Assembly: GCF_019308285.1 (NCBI RefSeq)
Contig: NZ_WWEM01000033.1
Span: 333,694-390,914, forward strand
Length of the DNA: 57,221 bases
Direction of reading: 5' to 3'
Origin: Flavobacterium quisquiliarum
GTDB taxonomy: Bacteria > Bacteroidota > Bacteroidia > Flavobacteriales > Flavobacteriaceae
A program made the translations under genes and the position numbers. Under the pieces are notes generated by a model. The model did no database searches and was not told the origin of the DNA. It was given only the letters and a program-made list of their open reading frames with translations. Below are positions 8,702 to 18,671 of the stretch, in pieces (positions within the stretch are counted from its first letter, which is position 1; every line of letters starts with the position of its first letter).

Positions 8702-10459
8702 ATGAAATTTTTAGGAAATGTACTTGCTACAGTAATTGGTATTTTTGTTTTCATCATGCTCTTTTTCTTTGGAGTAATATTTATTGCAGCACTTTTTGGT
8801 GGAGACGACTCCGTTTCTGTTAAATCTAATTCGGTTATCGAATTGAATTTAAAAGAAATCAAAAACGATTACGCAGGAAAATACAAAGATCCTTGGGTGA
8901 CTCGTTTTTCTGAACAAAAAGGTGTTGGTCTAACTGATGTACTTAATGCTATCGAAGCGGCCAAAACGGATGACAACATCAAAGGGATTTCGATTTTAAA
9001 CGACGAATCTTCTCTTGGTCTGGCTCAATACAAAGACTTGAGAAATGCTTTGGAAAGCTTCAAAAAATCAGGAAAATTTGTTTGGGCTTACGCCAATGAT
9101 TATTCTCAGAAGGAATATTATTTAACTTCTGTTGCCAATACAATTTATATCAATCCAGCGGGAGATTTAGATTTTAAAGGTCTTTCTTCTGAAGTTATGT
9201 TTTTCAAAGATTTTCAAGATAAATCAGGAATTCATATGGAAGTAATTCGTCACGGAAAATATAAAAGTGCCGTTGAGCCTTTCTTAGAAAATAAAATGAG
9301 TGATGCCAACAGAGAACAAATTACTGCTCTTTTAAATTCAATTTGGAGCACTATTTCTACAGACATATCAAAAAGCAGAAACATTCCGCTTACAAAATTA
9401 AACGAAATTGCAAACGGACTTTTAGCCAGAACTCCCGAAATGGCAAAACAACAACATTTGGTTGACGTTATTGCTTATGAAGATGTCTATCACGATGCCA
9501 TTAGAAAAGCTTTAAAAGTTGATAAAAACGAAGATTACAACAAAATTTCGATTTTAGATTATACTCAAAACAATGTAACAACTGCCTTAACCAATACTGC
9601 AACCGATCAGATTGCAATTATTTACGCTCAAGGCGAAATCGGAAGTGGTGAAGGAGATGTTAATACTATTGGTGAAGGTTCAATGCGCCGTTCTTTACAA
9701 GAAGCAAGAAAAAATGACGATGTAAAAGCAATTGTTCTTAGAATCGACAGTCCGGGAGGAAGTGCTCTTACTTCTGATTTAATCTGGAGAGAAATTGAAA
9801 TTACTAAAAAAGTAAAACCAGTTGTAGTTTCTATGGGGAATTATGCAGCATCTGGAGGTTATTATATTGCCTGCAACGCTAACAAAATATTTGCCGAAAA
9901 CAATACCATTACAGGTTCTATTGGAGTTTTTGGAATGCTGCCAAACTTTAGCCCATTAGCCAACAAATTAGGAATCAATTCTGAGCAGGTTAAAACACAC
10001 GAGAATGCAGCAAATTACAGTCCGTTTGTTCCTGTCGACGAAAAATTTAAAGCATTCACTTTAGAAGGAGTTGAAAAAATCTACAACACTTTTGTTACTC
10101 ATGTTGCAGAAGGACGAAAAATGACTTTCGAACAAGTTGATGCTATTGCACAAGGAAGAGTTTGGTCTGGAACAGAAGCTGTAAAATTAGGATTAGTGGA
10201 TAAAATTGGAGGTTTAAACGATGCTATTGCTGAAGCGGCTAAAATTGCTAAAATCAAAAAGTACAGTACTCAGAATTACCCAGAGTATGAAAAAACTTTA
10301 AACGATATTCTTTCTGGACTGCCTTTTGCGAAATCTAAAGAAGCTTTCATAAAAGAAGAAATCGGAGAAGAAAATTATATGCTAATCGAGCAGGTTAAGA
10401 AATTCCAAAAACAAAAAGGAATCCAAACCATGATGCCTTACGGAATCAATATTTATTAA
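8702..10459 (+). CDS. sppA: Signal peptide peptidase SppA, 67-kDa type
   Basis: A 585-residue inner-membrane serine protease that degrades cleaved signal peptides. One N-terminal TM helix (residues about 8-32) anchors two tandem ClpP-like domains, as in the long E. coli form. The general-base Lys is in RHGKYKSAVEPF (about residue 187) of the N-domain and the nucleophile Ser is in YAASGGYYI (about residue 383) of the C-domain, the split active site known for the family. The C-domain also has RIDSPGGSALTSD. The start follows the conserved hydrophobic anchor. The hydrolase gene begins 11 nt after the stop and is probably co-transcribed. Confidence 0.95.
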   Translation: MKFLGNVLATVIGIFVFIMLFFFGVIFIAALFGGDDSVSVKSNSVIELNLKEIKNDYAGKYKDPWVTRFSEQKGVGLTDVLNAIEAAKTDDNIKGISILNDESSLGLAQYKDLRNALESFKKSGKFVWAYANDYSQKEYYLTSVANTIYINPAGDLDFKGLSSEVMFFKDFQDKSGIHMEVIRHGKYKSAVEPFLENKMSDANREQITALLNSIWSTISTDISKSRNIPLTKLNEIANGLLARTPEMAKQQHLVDVIAYEDVYHDAIRKALKVDKNEDYNKISILDYTQNNVTTALTNTATDQIAIIYAQGEIGSGEGDVNTIGEGSMRRSLQEARKNDDVKAIVLRIDSPGGSALTSDLIWREIEITKKVKPVVVSMGNYAASGGYYIACNANKIFAENNTITGSIGVFGMLPNFSPLANKLGINSEQVKTHENAANYSPFVPVDEKFKAFTLEGVEKIYNTFVTHVAEGRKMTFEQVDAIAQGRVWSGTEAVKLGLVDKIGGLNDAIAEAAKIAKIKKYSTQNYPEYEKTLNDILSGLPFAKSKEAFIKEEIGEENYMLIEQVKKFQKQKGIQTMMPYGINIY

Positions 10460-10470
10460 TTGACTGAAAG

Positions 10471-11421
10471 ATGAATAAGATTATTCTTTTTTTGACGGTT
10501 TTATTTTTGAGTGTTTTAAATGCTCAGACTAAAAAAGAGATCACTTTTAAAGAGACTCCAGCTGTTTTAAAAATAAATACCGATCAGTTATTTGGCACGT
10601 TGACCACTCCAGATTTAACGAAAAAATATCCCGCTGCTTTAATCATTGCAGGTTCTGGCCCAACTGACCGAAACGGAAATAATGCCATGATGAAAAATAA
10701 TTCGCTGAAAATGCTGGCAGAAGCTTTAGCTAAAAACGGAATTGCATCGTTACGTTATGATAAAAGAGGAATTGGAGAAAGTAAAGCCGCTGGCGGAGAT
10801 TCTGAAAGCACTTTGGTTTTTGAAAACTACATACAGGATGTAAAAAGCTGGATTAACTTTTTAAGACAAGACAAACGTTTTTCAAAAGTAATTGTAATCG
10901 GTCACAGCGAAGGGTCTCTAATCGGAATGATTGGCGGTGCAAAAGCAGATAAATTTATATCGATTGCTGGAGCTGGAGATTCGGCAGATAAAATCATCAA
11001 AACGCAGATCGGAGCCAAAAAGATGAAGCAGCTCGATGATATGACGTTCCCAATAATTGATAGCTTAAAAAGCGGACACACCGTAAACAAAATCGATCCA
11101 ATGCTGAATTCTCTTTTCAGACCCAGCATTCAGCCTTATCTGATTTCTTGGTTTAAATACAATCCCCAGACAGAAATAAAAAAACTTACAATTCCAATTT
11201 TGATTTTACAGGGAACTAGTGATTTACAAGTTTCTCTTCAAGATGCCGAAAATTTAGCCGAAGCTAATAAAAATTCGGAGAAGCAGGTTATTGATAAAAT
11301 GAATCATATTATGAAAATCATTGAAGGCGACCATAACGATAACATGGCCAGTTACAACAATGAAACACTTCCAATATCGGAAACACTAGTAGACAGGATC
11401 GTTTCATTTATTCAGAAATAA
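10471..11421 (+). CDS. Exported alpha/beta hydrolase
   Basis: A 316-residue alpha/beta-hydrolase with a signal peptide (cleavage after LNAQ, about residue 19), so it should act in the periplasm or outer envelope. The core resembles the COG1073 dienelactone-hydrolase/acyl-esterase group. Visible are an oxyanion region (LIIAGSGPTDRNGN), YDKRGIGES, the nucleophile elbow GHSEGS (Ser about 146), the acid in LQGTSDLQVS, and a late His in GDHNDN or MNHIMK. The substrate is unknown; an ester or thioester of lipid or cell-wall material is possible. It lies 11 nt downstream of sppA and is followed by a strong terminator, so sppA and this gene form an operon. Confidence 0.85.
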   Translation: MNKIILFLTVLFLSVLNAQTKKEITFKETPAVLKINTDQLFGTLTTPDLTKKYPAALIIAGSGPTDRNGNNAMMKNNSLKMLAEALAKNGIASLRYDKRGIGESKAAGGDSESTLVFENYIQDVKSWINFLRQDKRFSKVIVIGHSEGSLIGMIGGAKADKFISIAGAGDSADKIIKTQIGAKKMKQLDDMTFPIIDSLKSGHTVNKIDPMLNSLFRPSIQPYLISWFKYNPQTEIKKLTIPILILQGTSDLQVSLQDAENLAEANKNSEKQVIDKMNHIMKIIEGDHNDNMASYNNETLPISETLVDRIVSFIQK

Positions 11422-11438
11422 TAAAATAAATAAGACTT

Positions 11439-11474
11439 AAAATCCGTTTGAAACTATTTCAAACGGATTTTTTT
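11439..11474 (+). terminator. Intrinsic terminator of the sppA-hydrolase operon
   Basis: AAATCCGTTTGAAA and TTTCAAACGGATTT pair over about 14 bp around a very short loop and are followed by a T run. It lies 18 nt after the hydrolase stop. Confidence 0.88.
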
Positions 11475-11544
11475 CATTTAACAAAATAAGTATAATTCTT
11501 ACATTTTTAAGAAAACTTTATCTTCACACTCTGCTAAAAAAAAC

Positions 11545-11552
11545 TATTTTTG
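11545..11552 (+). promoter_or_regulatory. Candidate -7 box for the AsmA-like gene
   Basis: TATTTTTG fits TAnnTTTG and lies 42 nt before the ATG at 11595. No clear TTG is found at the right distance upstream, so this is a partial match. Confidence 0.4.
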
Positions 11553-11594
11553 CATGAGTCGATTTTAAAATAGTAAACCCTCAAATCTAATTAT

Positions 11595-14198
11595 ATGCTA
11601 AAGAAAGTTTTAAAAATAAGTGCCATTGTTATAGTGGTATTTGTTGCTGCATTATTTGCCATTCCGTATTTCTTTAAAGATCAGATTAAAGCCAAAATTG
11701 CCGAAGCTATTAACGAAAGCGTCGATGCCAAAGTAAGCTTTAAAGATGCCGATTTAAGTTTATTCAAAAATTTCCCGAATGCAACTGTCGGAATTGAAAA
11801 ACTGGTTATTATCAACAAAGCACCTTTTGAAGGAGATACTCTGGTTTCTTTGGGAGAATTAAATTTAAAAATGAGTGTTAAAGAACTTTTCAAAGGAAAA
11901 GATGAGCCTTTGAGCATTCAGGGAATTAGTTCTACAAACGGATTAATAAATATTATCTTCAATAAAGATGGCGTTGGAAACTTCGACATTGCTTTGAAAG
12001 ATCAAAAAGAAGATAAAAAAGACGAAGCAAGCAAACCGCTTTCTTTAAAGATTCAAAACTATAAAATTGAAAACTTTACTTTTAGATATATCGATCAAGG
12101 CTCTAAAATTAAAATGGTAATTGACAGTTTAAATCACGAAGGAACTGGAGACTTTACCAATTCAAAATTAGATTTAACTACAAAATCTACTGCTAAAGTT
12201 TCCTTAGACATGGATAAGATGAATTACATGAAAAATGTAAAACTGACTTTAGATGCGGTTCTTGGAATTGATTTAGACCAAAGTAAATATACTTTTAAAG
12301 AAAATAAAGCTTTAATTAATCAATTGCCTTTGGAATTTGATGGATTCATTCAAATGGCTGAAAACAAACAGATTTATGATCTGAAGTTTAAAACTCCTAC
12401 TTCATCATTTACCAATTTCCTTGGTTTAATTCCGTCTGCTTATGCTTCAAGTTTAGATGGTGTAAAAACTACCGGAGATTTTACTGTAAACGGTTTTGCT
12501 AAAGGAGAATTAACAGAAACAACTGTTCCTAAATTCAATATTGAAATCGCTTCTAACAATGCTTCTTTCCAATATCCTAACTTACCAAAATCGGTTCAGA
12601 ATATTGTAATTGATACTAAAATTATCAACGAGACAGGAATTCTAAATGATACTTACGTCAACTTAGACAAACTTTCTTTCAGAATTGATCAAGATGTTTT
12701 TAACGCTAAAGCAAATATTAAAAACATAACTGTAAACCCAATTGTAGATGCGGCTTTGAAAGGAACAATCAATTTGGCTAATCTTTCTAAAGCATATCCA
12801 ATTAAAATGGACAAACCTCTTGCAGGTATTTTAAAAGCAGATGTGACGACTAATTTTGATATGGCTTCTGTAGAAAAAAGCCAATATGAAAACATCAAAA
12901 ATGCGGGTACAATGAGTTTATCAGGATTTAAATATACTGATGAAAACAATAAATCGATGAACATCAGCACGGCATTAGTAGAGTTTAATCCGAGCAAAAT
13001 CAACTTGAAACAATTTGATGCTACAACTGGAAAAAGTGATATTAGCATTAATGGAGTTTTGGAGAATTTCTACGGTTTTATGTTTAAAAAACAAGAATTG
13101 AAAGGAAACTTCAATATGAGTTCGAATCAATTGGCTGTTGATGATTTTATGACTGCCGGCGAACCTGCAAAAGAAGAAACCAAAACTGCAGCAAAACCAG
13201 CTGAAGCAATGAAGATTCCAGCGTTCTTGAATTGTACTTTAAATGCAAAAGCGACAACGGTTTTATATGACAATTTAAAACTAAAAGACGTTTCTGGGAA
13301 ACTGTTTATTAAAGATGAAAAAGCAACATTAGAAAACTTTAAAACAAGTATTTTCGGAGGAACAATTGGTTTAACAGGTGCTGTTTCTACAAAAGAAAAA
13401 GTTCCAACATTTGATATGAATCTTGGTTTTAATCAAGTGGATATTGCGCAGACTTTTACACAGTTGGATATGATGAAAAAAATTGCTCCAATTGCTGGAA
13501 TTATCAACGGAAAATTAAATTCGACTATTAAATTGAACGGTAATTTAGATGCAAAAGAATTGACTCCTGATTTAAAATCAATTTCTGGTGATTTATTAGG
13601 ACAGTTATTATCTACTACGGTAAATGCTAATAATTCTACGCTTTTAAATTCATTAAGTTCAAATGTTAAGTTTCTTAATTTAAACAACTTGAATTTGAAT
13701 GACTTAAAAATGGCTTTGACTTTTGACAACGGAAAAGTAAATGTAAAACCATTTGACATTAAATATCAAGATATTAAAGCTACAATTGGAGGAACTCACG
13801 GTTTTGATCAAACGATGAATTACACGATTAAATTTGATGTTCCAGCTAAATATTTAGGAACTGAAGCTAATAATTTGATTGCTAAATTATCTCCTGCTGA
13901 TGCTGCAAAACTGGATAATATTCCAATCAACGCTTCTTTAACTGGTAATTTTTCGAATCCAAAAATCAGTACGGATATGAAAACAGCTGTTACCAATTTA
14001 ACTACGCAATTGGTAAATCAGCAAAAAGAAAAATTGACTCAAAAAGGAACTGCGGCTCTTACAGATTTGATCAACAAAAACACCAAAGCCAAAGATACGA
14101 CGCAAGCTGCTAAAACAGAAAAAGAGCAAAAAACACAAGAAGTTACAAAGAAAGCCAACGACTTGCTGAATGGTCTTTTTAAGAAAAAGAATCCGTAA
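11595..14198 (+). CDS. AsmA-like envelope protein
   Basis: An 867-residue protein of the AsmA/YhdP/TamB-related group, thought to move or organise lipids between the inner and outer membranes. An N-terminal TM helix (residues about 5-25, VLKISAIVIVVFVAALFAIP) is followed by the typical AsmA start 'FKDQIKAKIAEAINES' and a long repeated beta-rich body. An AsmA_2-like C-terminal region spans residues about 560-800. The tail is polar and rich in Lys, Gln and Thr (KAKDTTQAAKTEKEQKT...). Flavobacteria carry several paralogues, and the client lipid is unknown. The gene is monocistronic, bounded by a promoter-like box and a shared terminator. Confidence 0.87.
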   Translation: MLKKVLKISAIVIVVFVAALFAIPYFFKDQIKAKIAEAINESVDAKVSFKDADLSLFKNFPNATVGIEKLVIINKAPFEGDTLVSLGELNLKMSVKELFKGKDEPLSIQGISSTNGLINIIFNKDGVGNFDIALKDQKEDKKDEASKPLSLKIQNYKIENFTFRYIDQGSKIKMVIDSLNHEGTGDFTNSKLDLTTKSTAKVSLDMDKMNYMKNVKLTLDAVLGIDLDQSKYTFKENKALINQLPLEFDGFIQMAENKQIYDLKFKTPTSSFTNFLGLIPSAYASSLDGVKTTGDFTVNGFAKGELTETTVPKFNIEIASNNASFQYPNLPKSVQNIVIDTKIINETGILNDTYVNLDKLSFRIDQDVFNAKANIKNITVNPIVDAALKGTINLANLSKAYPIKMDKPLAGILKADVTTNFDMASVEKSQYENIKNAGTMSLSGFKYTDENNKSMNISTALVEFNPSKINLKQFDATTGKSDISINGVLENFYGFMFKKQELKGNFNMSSNQLAVDDFMTAGEPAKEETKTAAKPAEAMKIPAFLNCTLNAKATTVLYDNLKLKDVSGKLFIKDEKATLENFKTSIFGGTIGLTGAVSTKEKVPTFDMNLGFNQVDIAQTFTQLDMMKKIAPIAGIINGKLNSTIKLNGNLDAKELTPDLKSISGDLLGQLLSTTVNANNSTLLNSLSSNVKFLNLNNLNLNDLKMALTFDNGKVNVKPFDIKYQDIKATIGGTHGFDQTMNYTIKFDVPAKYLGTEANNLIAKLSPADAAKLDNIPINASLTGNFSNPKISTDMKTAVTNLTTQLVNQQKEKLTQKGTAALTDLINKNTKAKDTTQAAKTEKEQKTQEVTKKANDLLNGLFKKKNP

Positions 14199-14203
14199 TT
14201 TTT

Positions 14204-14238
14204 AAGATACTAAGATGCTAAGGCAATAAGATTCTAAG
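14204..14238. repeat. Degenerate octamer repeat (nCTAAGnT)
   Basis: ACTAAGAT, GCTAAGGC, AATAAGAT and TCTAAG follow each other at 8-bp spacing just after the AsmA-like stop codon. The period and consensus match the perfect TCTGAGAT array at 1-62 and the arrays between clpX and clpP. Confidence 0.75.
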
Positions 14239-14249
14239 TTTTTACCATA

Positions 14250-14279
14250 AAAAAATCCTGTTCTTCGAACAGGATTTTC
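14250..14279. terminator. Bidirectional terminator between convergent genes
   Basis: AAAATCCTGTTC and GAACAGGATTTT form a perfect 12-bp stem with a TTC loop. An A run on the left and a T-rich run on the right allow use from both strands, serving the AsmA-like gene (+) and the glycosyltransferase gene (-). Confidence 0.88.
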
Positions 14280-14295
14280 TTTTTATCATTTAATT

Positions 14296-15342
14296 CTATT
14301 TGTTTAGAATCTTATTTATCGCTTTAATAAAATCTGGAACTCCAAGAACACTTGTATCTAAACCTACACTTCCATTTCCATAAGGCTCATATTTTTTCAA
14401 GTTTGAAACCGAAAAAAGACCAATTGTCGGCGCTTTTGAAGCGCTTGACAAATGCATAATGCCACTGTCTGCTCCTACAAATACATCTACATTTGCCAAA
14501 ACAGAACCAATTTCGCGGACATCTTTACTGTAAAAAGTAGGCGCTTCAAAATTGATTTGAGAAACATTTTCTACTGGTAAAACTTCAAAAATATTCTCGT
14601 TTGGGTATTCTTTTTTTAGTGCTGCATAAAATTCTCCCCACCATTCAGGATTATAACATTTTTCGCCTGTGGCAAAAGTAAAAATGGCAATAGTTCTTTT
14701 ATTAGGATCAATAATTTTATCTAAAATCTGCTTACCGTTTGCAATTTCAGTTTCAGATAATTTTAAATCTATTAGCGCTATTGATTCATTTTTATCTTCT
14801 ATCCCAATCTGGCTTAAAAAGTACCGAAAATTATATACCGGATATTTCGCAATATGTTCGTAATCGTCATACTCCAGAGTAACATTTTCAGGAAGATTTC
14901 CAAAAAACTTGTATTTAGCGTTTGAAAATTTTACTGCTAGTCTTCCAGATGAAGAATTTTGATCGACATTGATGACCATGTCGTAATTCTGTTTTTTTAT
15001 TAAAGTCCAAACCTTAAAGTATTTTACTAATTCTTTAAAAGGCTTCTTAGGAAGAGGAATAATTTTATCTACAACCTCATAATTTTCAAAAACAATTGGC
15101 GCAACAAAACCTTTTACAAACACATCGATTTTACAATCTGGAAATGTTTTGGCTACTTCTTCAACTAATGGAGTAATTAAAAGCATATTCCCTAATCGGC
15201 CATTTGGTCTACATATTAAGACTTTTTTAATCTTACTATTATCAATAGATCCAGTATTACTGACATTAGAATTGCCGATATTCTTCGTCAGATTGCGCAT
15301 TAAAGAACGCCTAAAAGCATTAACTTTTTTTAAGTTACTCAT
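14296..15342 (-). CDS. Glycosyltransferase family 9 (heptosyltransferase-like)
   Basis: A 348-residue GT9 enzyme of the ADP-heptose:LPS heptosyltransferase fold (GT-B), expected to add a sugar to lipopolysaccharide or another surface glycan on the cytoplasmic face. Visible are the N-terminal acceptor motif RPNGRLGNMLLITPLVEEV (about 44-62) and the C-terminal donor-site motif FVGADSGIMHLSSASKAPTIGLF (about 285-310, with the conserved D-S-G-x-x-H). Residues 1-35 are a polar extension of no known function. The gene is single and shares a terminator with the AsmA-like gene. The sugar donated is unknown. Confidence 0.88.
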   Translation of the reverse strand: MSNLKKVNAFRRSLMRNLTKNIGNSNVSNTGSIDNSKIKKVLICRPNGRLGNMLLITPLVEEVAKTFPDCKIDVFVKGFVAPIVFENYEVVDKIIPLPKKPFKELVKYFKVWTLIKKQNYDMVINVDQNSSSGRLAVKFSNAKYKFFGNLPENVTLEYDDYEHIAKYPVYNFRYFLSQIGIEDKNESIALIDLKLSETEIANGKQILDKIIDPNKRTIAIFTFATGEKCYNPEWWGEFYAALKKEYPNENIFEVLPVENVSQINFEAPTFYSKDVREIGSVLANVDVFVGADSGIMHLSSASKAPTIGLFSVSNLKKYEPYGNGSVGLDTSVLGVPDFIKAINKILNK

Positions 15343-15507
15343 GTGGTATTTGTTTGAGGTATTTGTTTTTGAAAATTAAACTTGCTTCAACAATTCAAAG
15401 CTATAACTATTCATCAACTAATTAACACAAAACCACAAAATAAATTGTAAATTTTAAATTAAAATAACTTAAAATCAAAAAAACATAACAATTTCATAAT
15501 AAAAACC

Positions 15508-16302
15508 CTATACGTTTATTGTCACAACGTATCCTTCTGAACCTCTTACATTAAATACTGTTCCGTTTTCAAACAATAAATACTGTCCTTTAATTCCGGT
15601 TAATTTACCACTAAATGATGGCGTTTTATCCAAATTTAAACTGTTTACTTTTGCAGGATAACTCAAAACTGGATATTGCAATTCGTATAAATCATTTTTT
15701 TGTGAGTAAAAGTATTCTTTAACCTCAGCAGGAATTAAACTTTCAATCTTTTCTTTTTCTGCCACCAAATCAAAAGCCATAATGTCGTTTTGCAGCATTT
15801 TTCTCCAGTTGGTTTTATCTGTATAATGATCTTTTAGCGCCACCTCTGTAATTCCTGCCAAATATCGATTTGGAACCTCAACCACTGCAATCGCCTGCGA
15901 AGCGCCTTGATCAATCCAGCGCGTCGGAACTTGAGTTTTACGGGTTACGCCAACTTTAATTTCACAAGCAGCTGCCAAATACACAATATGTGGCTGCAAC
16001 TGCACTTTTGATTCATACTCTAAATCTCGGTCTGCAATTCCCAAGTGTGCTGTACTTAATTCTGGTCTCATAATCCAATCCCCAACTGCAGGACTAGAGT
16101 AAAAACAATCGTAACAAAAACCTTGTCGATATATTTTTTTCTTTTTACCGCAATTCAAACATTGAAATCCAACAAAATTGATTTCGATTTCTTTATCCAG
16201 TAATTGATTCACGTTTAGAAAACTATCTTCAAAAACTAAATAATATTGAATTGGACTTCCCAATTCAGTTTGCATTTTTGTCAGGACACCTTGATATTGC
16301 AT
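15508..16302 (-). CDS. DUF2797 protein
   Basis: A 264-residue DUF2797 family protein of unknown function. A zinc-ribbon-like cluster CLNCGKKKKIYRQGFCYDC lies at residues about 48-66. It is followed by the conserved 'STAHLGIADRDLEYE', 'HIVYLAAACEIKVGVTRKTQVPTRWIDQGA' and 'NRYLAGITEVALKDHYTDKTNWRKML' regions. The middle region resembles GIY-YIG-type nuclease folds in layout, but no catalytic set is proven here. It is monocistronic and divergent from the GH3 gene across a 240-nt gap. Confidence 0.8.
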   Translation of the reverse strand: MQYQGVLTKMQTELGSPIQYYLVFEDSFLNVNQLLDKEIEINFVGFQCLNCGKKKKIYRQGFCYDCFYSSPAVGDWIMRPELSTAHLGIADRDLEYESKVQLQPHIVYLAAACEIKVGVTRKTQVPTRWIDQGASQAIAVVEVPNRYLAGITEVALKDHYTDKTNWRKMLQNDIMAFDLVAEKEKIESLIPAEVKEYFYSQKNDLYELQYPVLSYPAKVNSLNLDKTPSFSGKLTGIKGQYLLFENGTVFNVRGSEGYVVTINV

Positions 16303-16403
16303 TCGTCTTTTATTTATATTGCTGATTTAGATTGATCAAAAAGAATTAAAGTTTTTAGTGTTAAAATTCGACCTAATTAGTAGAATCTTTGTCTCAAATC
16401 GAA

Positions 16404-16432
16404 TTGTTTTTTACAAAAAAATACTATTTTTG
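16404..16432 (+). promoter_or_regulatory. Promoter upstream of the GH3-family gene
   Basis: TTG (16404-16406), 18 nt, then TATTTTTG (16425-16432) matches the full Bacteroidetes promoter. It leaves a leader of about 100 nt before the ATG at 16543. Confidence 0.65.
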
Positions 16433-16542
16433 ATATGACGGCAAAGTTACTATTTGTCTCTCGATATTCAAATTTTAAGTTTTTAGTTTTACATGGATTG
16501 TGAGATTTAAAACCTGAAATCAGTAATTTAAAAATCAAATTC

Positions 16543-18066
16543 ATGCCTTTATCCATAATCAATTCGTTTGCCTCTTGGGTTCTTAAACAAAGGATTCATC
16601 AAATAGAGCTTTTTTTAAAATATCCAAATGAAGTTCAGGAAGAATTATTGCATAATTTAATCACGGCATCCGAAAATACGGTTATTGGAAAAAAATATGA
16701 ATTTTCGACAATTAGCTCTTATCAAACCTTTGCCGAAAGAGTTCCTATTGCCACTTACGAAGAATTACAGCCTCTTATCGAACGTACCCGTTTAGGCGAA
16801 CAAAACGTTTTTTGGGAGACGCCTATTAAATGGTTTGCCAAATCCAGTGGTACCACAAACGCTAAGAGTAAATTTATTCCTGTGAGTAATGAAGCTTTGG
16901 AAGACTGCCACTATAAAGGCAGTAAAGATTTGTTATGTCTTTATTTGAACAATAACGAAGATTCTGAGCTATTTTTAGGAAAAAGTCTTCGCTTGGGTGG
17001 AAGCTCTCAGATTTATGAAAACAACAATACGTTCTTTGGAGACTTATCGGCTATTTTGATTGAAAACATGCCAATCTGGGCCGAATTCAGCAGTACACCG
17101 AGCAGTAAAACTTCTTTGATGAGCGAGTGGGAAACTAAAATTGCTGCTATTATCAACGAAACTAAAAATGAAAACGTAACCAGTTTTGCCGGAGTTCCTT
17201 CCTGGATGTTGGTTTTAATGAATAAAGTTTTAGAAAATACCGGAAAACAAAGTTTATTAGAACTCTGGCCAAATCTTGAAGTATATTTTCATGGAGGTGT
17301 GAGTTTTTCTCCTTACAAAGAGCAATACAAGAAAATTTTACCAAGTAAAGATTTCAAATACTATGAAATTTATAATGCTTCTGAAGGCTTTTTCGCTATT
17401 CAGGATTTGAACAATTCCAGCGATTTATTATTGATGCTGGATTACGGAATTTTCTACGAATTTATTCCAATGGATACTTTTGGAACTCCAAATCAAAAAG
17501 TGGTTCGTTTAGCAGATGTTGAATTGAATAAAAATTATGCGATTGTCATTACTACCAATTCAGGCTTGTGGCGTTATTTAATTGGCGATACGGTTCGTTT
17601 TACTTCATTGAATCCGTATCGAATTAGAGTTACGGGAAGAACCAAACATCATATTAATGTTTTTGGGGAAGAATTAATGGTCGAAAATACCGATCAGGCG
17701 ATTGCAAAAGCGTGTCAGGTAACGCAAACGGAAGTTATCGATTATACGGTTGCTCCTATTTTTATGCAGGACAAAGAAAAAGGCGCTCACGAATGGATGA
17801 TCGAATTCAAGAAAAAACCGGCTGATGTTGGCCTTTTCCAAAAAGTTCTGGATGAAACCTTACAGACTTTAAACTCCGATTACGAAGCGAAACGCTACAA
17901 TAATATGACTTTGAATCCGCTGGTGATTAATGTTGCCAGAGAAAATCTTTTTTATGACTGGCTCAAAGAAAGAGACAAACTTGGCGGACAGCATAAAATT
18001 CCAAGACTTTCTAACCAAAGAGATTATTTGGAACAATTGAAAGAGATGCAACCAACCAAAATATAA
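16543..18066 (+). CDS. GH3-family adenylate-forming enzyme
   Basis: A 507-residue member of the GH3 auxin-responsive-promoter family. In plants these are acyl-acid amido synthetases, which adenylate a carboxylic acid and then join it to an amino acid. The bacterial role is not established. Family features include an N-terminal 'NTVIGKKYEFS..SSYQTFAERVPIATYEEL' block, the ATP-binding motif FAKSSGTTNAKSKFIPVS (about 104-121), 'EIYNASEGFFAIQD' (about 275-288), and the hinge/second ATP motif around YLIGDTVRFTS and VTGRTKHHINVFGEELM (about 345-380). The length is as in other Bacteroidetes members. A small membrane-protein gene follows by 32 nt and may be co-transcribed. Confidence 0.9.
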   Translation: MPLSIINSFASWVLKQRIHQIELFLKYPNEVQEELLHNLITASENTVIGKKYEFSTISSYQTFAERVPIATYEELQPLIERTRLGEQNVFWETPIKWFAKSSGTTNAKSKFIPVSNEALEDCHYKGSKDLLCLYLNNNEDSELFLGKSLRLGGSSQIYENNNTFFGDLSAILIENMPIWAEFSSTPSSKTSLMSEWETKIAAIINETKNENVTSFAGVPSWMLVLMNKVLENTGKQSLLELWPNLEVYFHGGVSFSPYKEQYKKILPSKDFKYYEIYNASEGFFAIQDLNNSSDLLLMLDYGIFYEFIPMDTFGTPNQKVVRLADVELNKNYAIVITTNSGLWRYLIGDTVRFTSLNPYRIRVTGRTKHHINVFGEELMVENTDQAIAKACQVTQTEVIDYTVAPIFMQDKEKGAHEWMIEFKKKPADVGLFQKVLDETLQTLNSDYEAKRYNNMTLNPLVINVARENLFYDWLKERDKLGGQHKIPRLSNQRDYLEQLKEMQPTKI

Positions 18067-18098
18067 ATTTTACCCAAATCCGAACAAAACCAACCAAA

Positions 18099-18338
18099 AT
18101 GAAAAAGAAGTTCAACGAAATGACTAGTGAAGAACTAGTTAAAACTCAGAAATCATTAAAAACGGTGACCTATTTATTTGGTGTCATTTTACTTCTTTTA
18201 TTTGGTCTTAACATCTTTCTGATTGCAAATAAAGGTTTTAGCGCTTCGAATGTTATTCCAATTGCATTGCTTCCTATTTTTATTTTGAATATGAATACTT
18301 TAAAAGAGATTAAGAAGGAATTGGAGTCTAGAAATTAG
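18099..18338 (+). CDS. Small two-helix membrane protein
   Basis: A 79-residue protein that I do not recognise. A charged N-terminus (MKKKFNEMTSEELVKTQKSLK) is followed by a hydrophobic helix at about 23-45 and another at about 52-68, then a charged tail (TLKEIKKELESRN). The 'MTSEELxK' start recurs in small membrane proteins of flavobacteria. It lies 32 nt after the GH3-family gene on the same strand. No function can be assigned. Confidence 0.65.
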   Translation: MKKKFNEMTSEELVKTQKSLKTVTYLFGVILLLLFGLNIFLIANKGFSASNVIPIALLPIFILNMNTLKEIKKELESRN

Positions 18339-18568
18339 CAGTTACAACTTCTTAAAAATAATATTCTTGAATTGCCACTAACTTTAGTTAGTGGTTAAAA
18401 GAATGCAAACTACTTATAGGCTTTAGCAGAATTTTTAAGCTGTGTGTTCATTTTGCTAAAGCCTGTTTCTATCTTTATTCTTTTATTCCTCCAGCTAAAG
18501 CAGGAGGCAATTCAACTGAAAATCTTACTTTTATTTTAAAAACGATAATTCCACTAAACTGCATGAGG

Positions 18569-18639
18569 GATAGCAGTGGAAATCCTTTTTGTCTCGTTTT
18601 TTTTTAACGAGACAAAAAGATTGTAACGAATAGCCCGAC
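18569..18639 (+). repeat. Dispersed hairpin element, copy 1
   Basis: The ends GATAGCAGTGGAAATCC and TTGTAACGAATAGCCCGAC flank a perfect 14-bp hairpin (18585-18598 with 18606-18619; arms CTTTTTGTCTCGTT/AACGAGACAAAAAG). The same architecture occurs at 23695-23775 (inverted) and 26764-26895. Confidence 0.8.
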
Positions 18640-18671
18640 CCGCCTTTTTCTGGCGGGACATGCCCAAATAA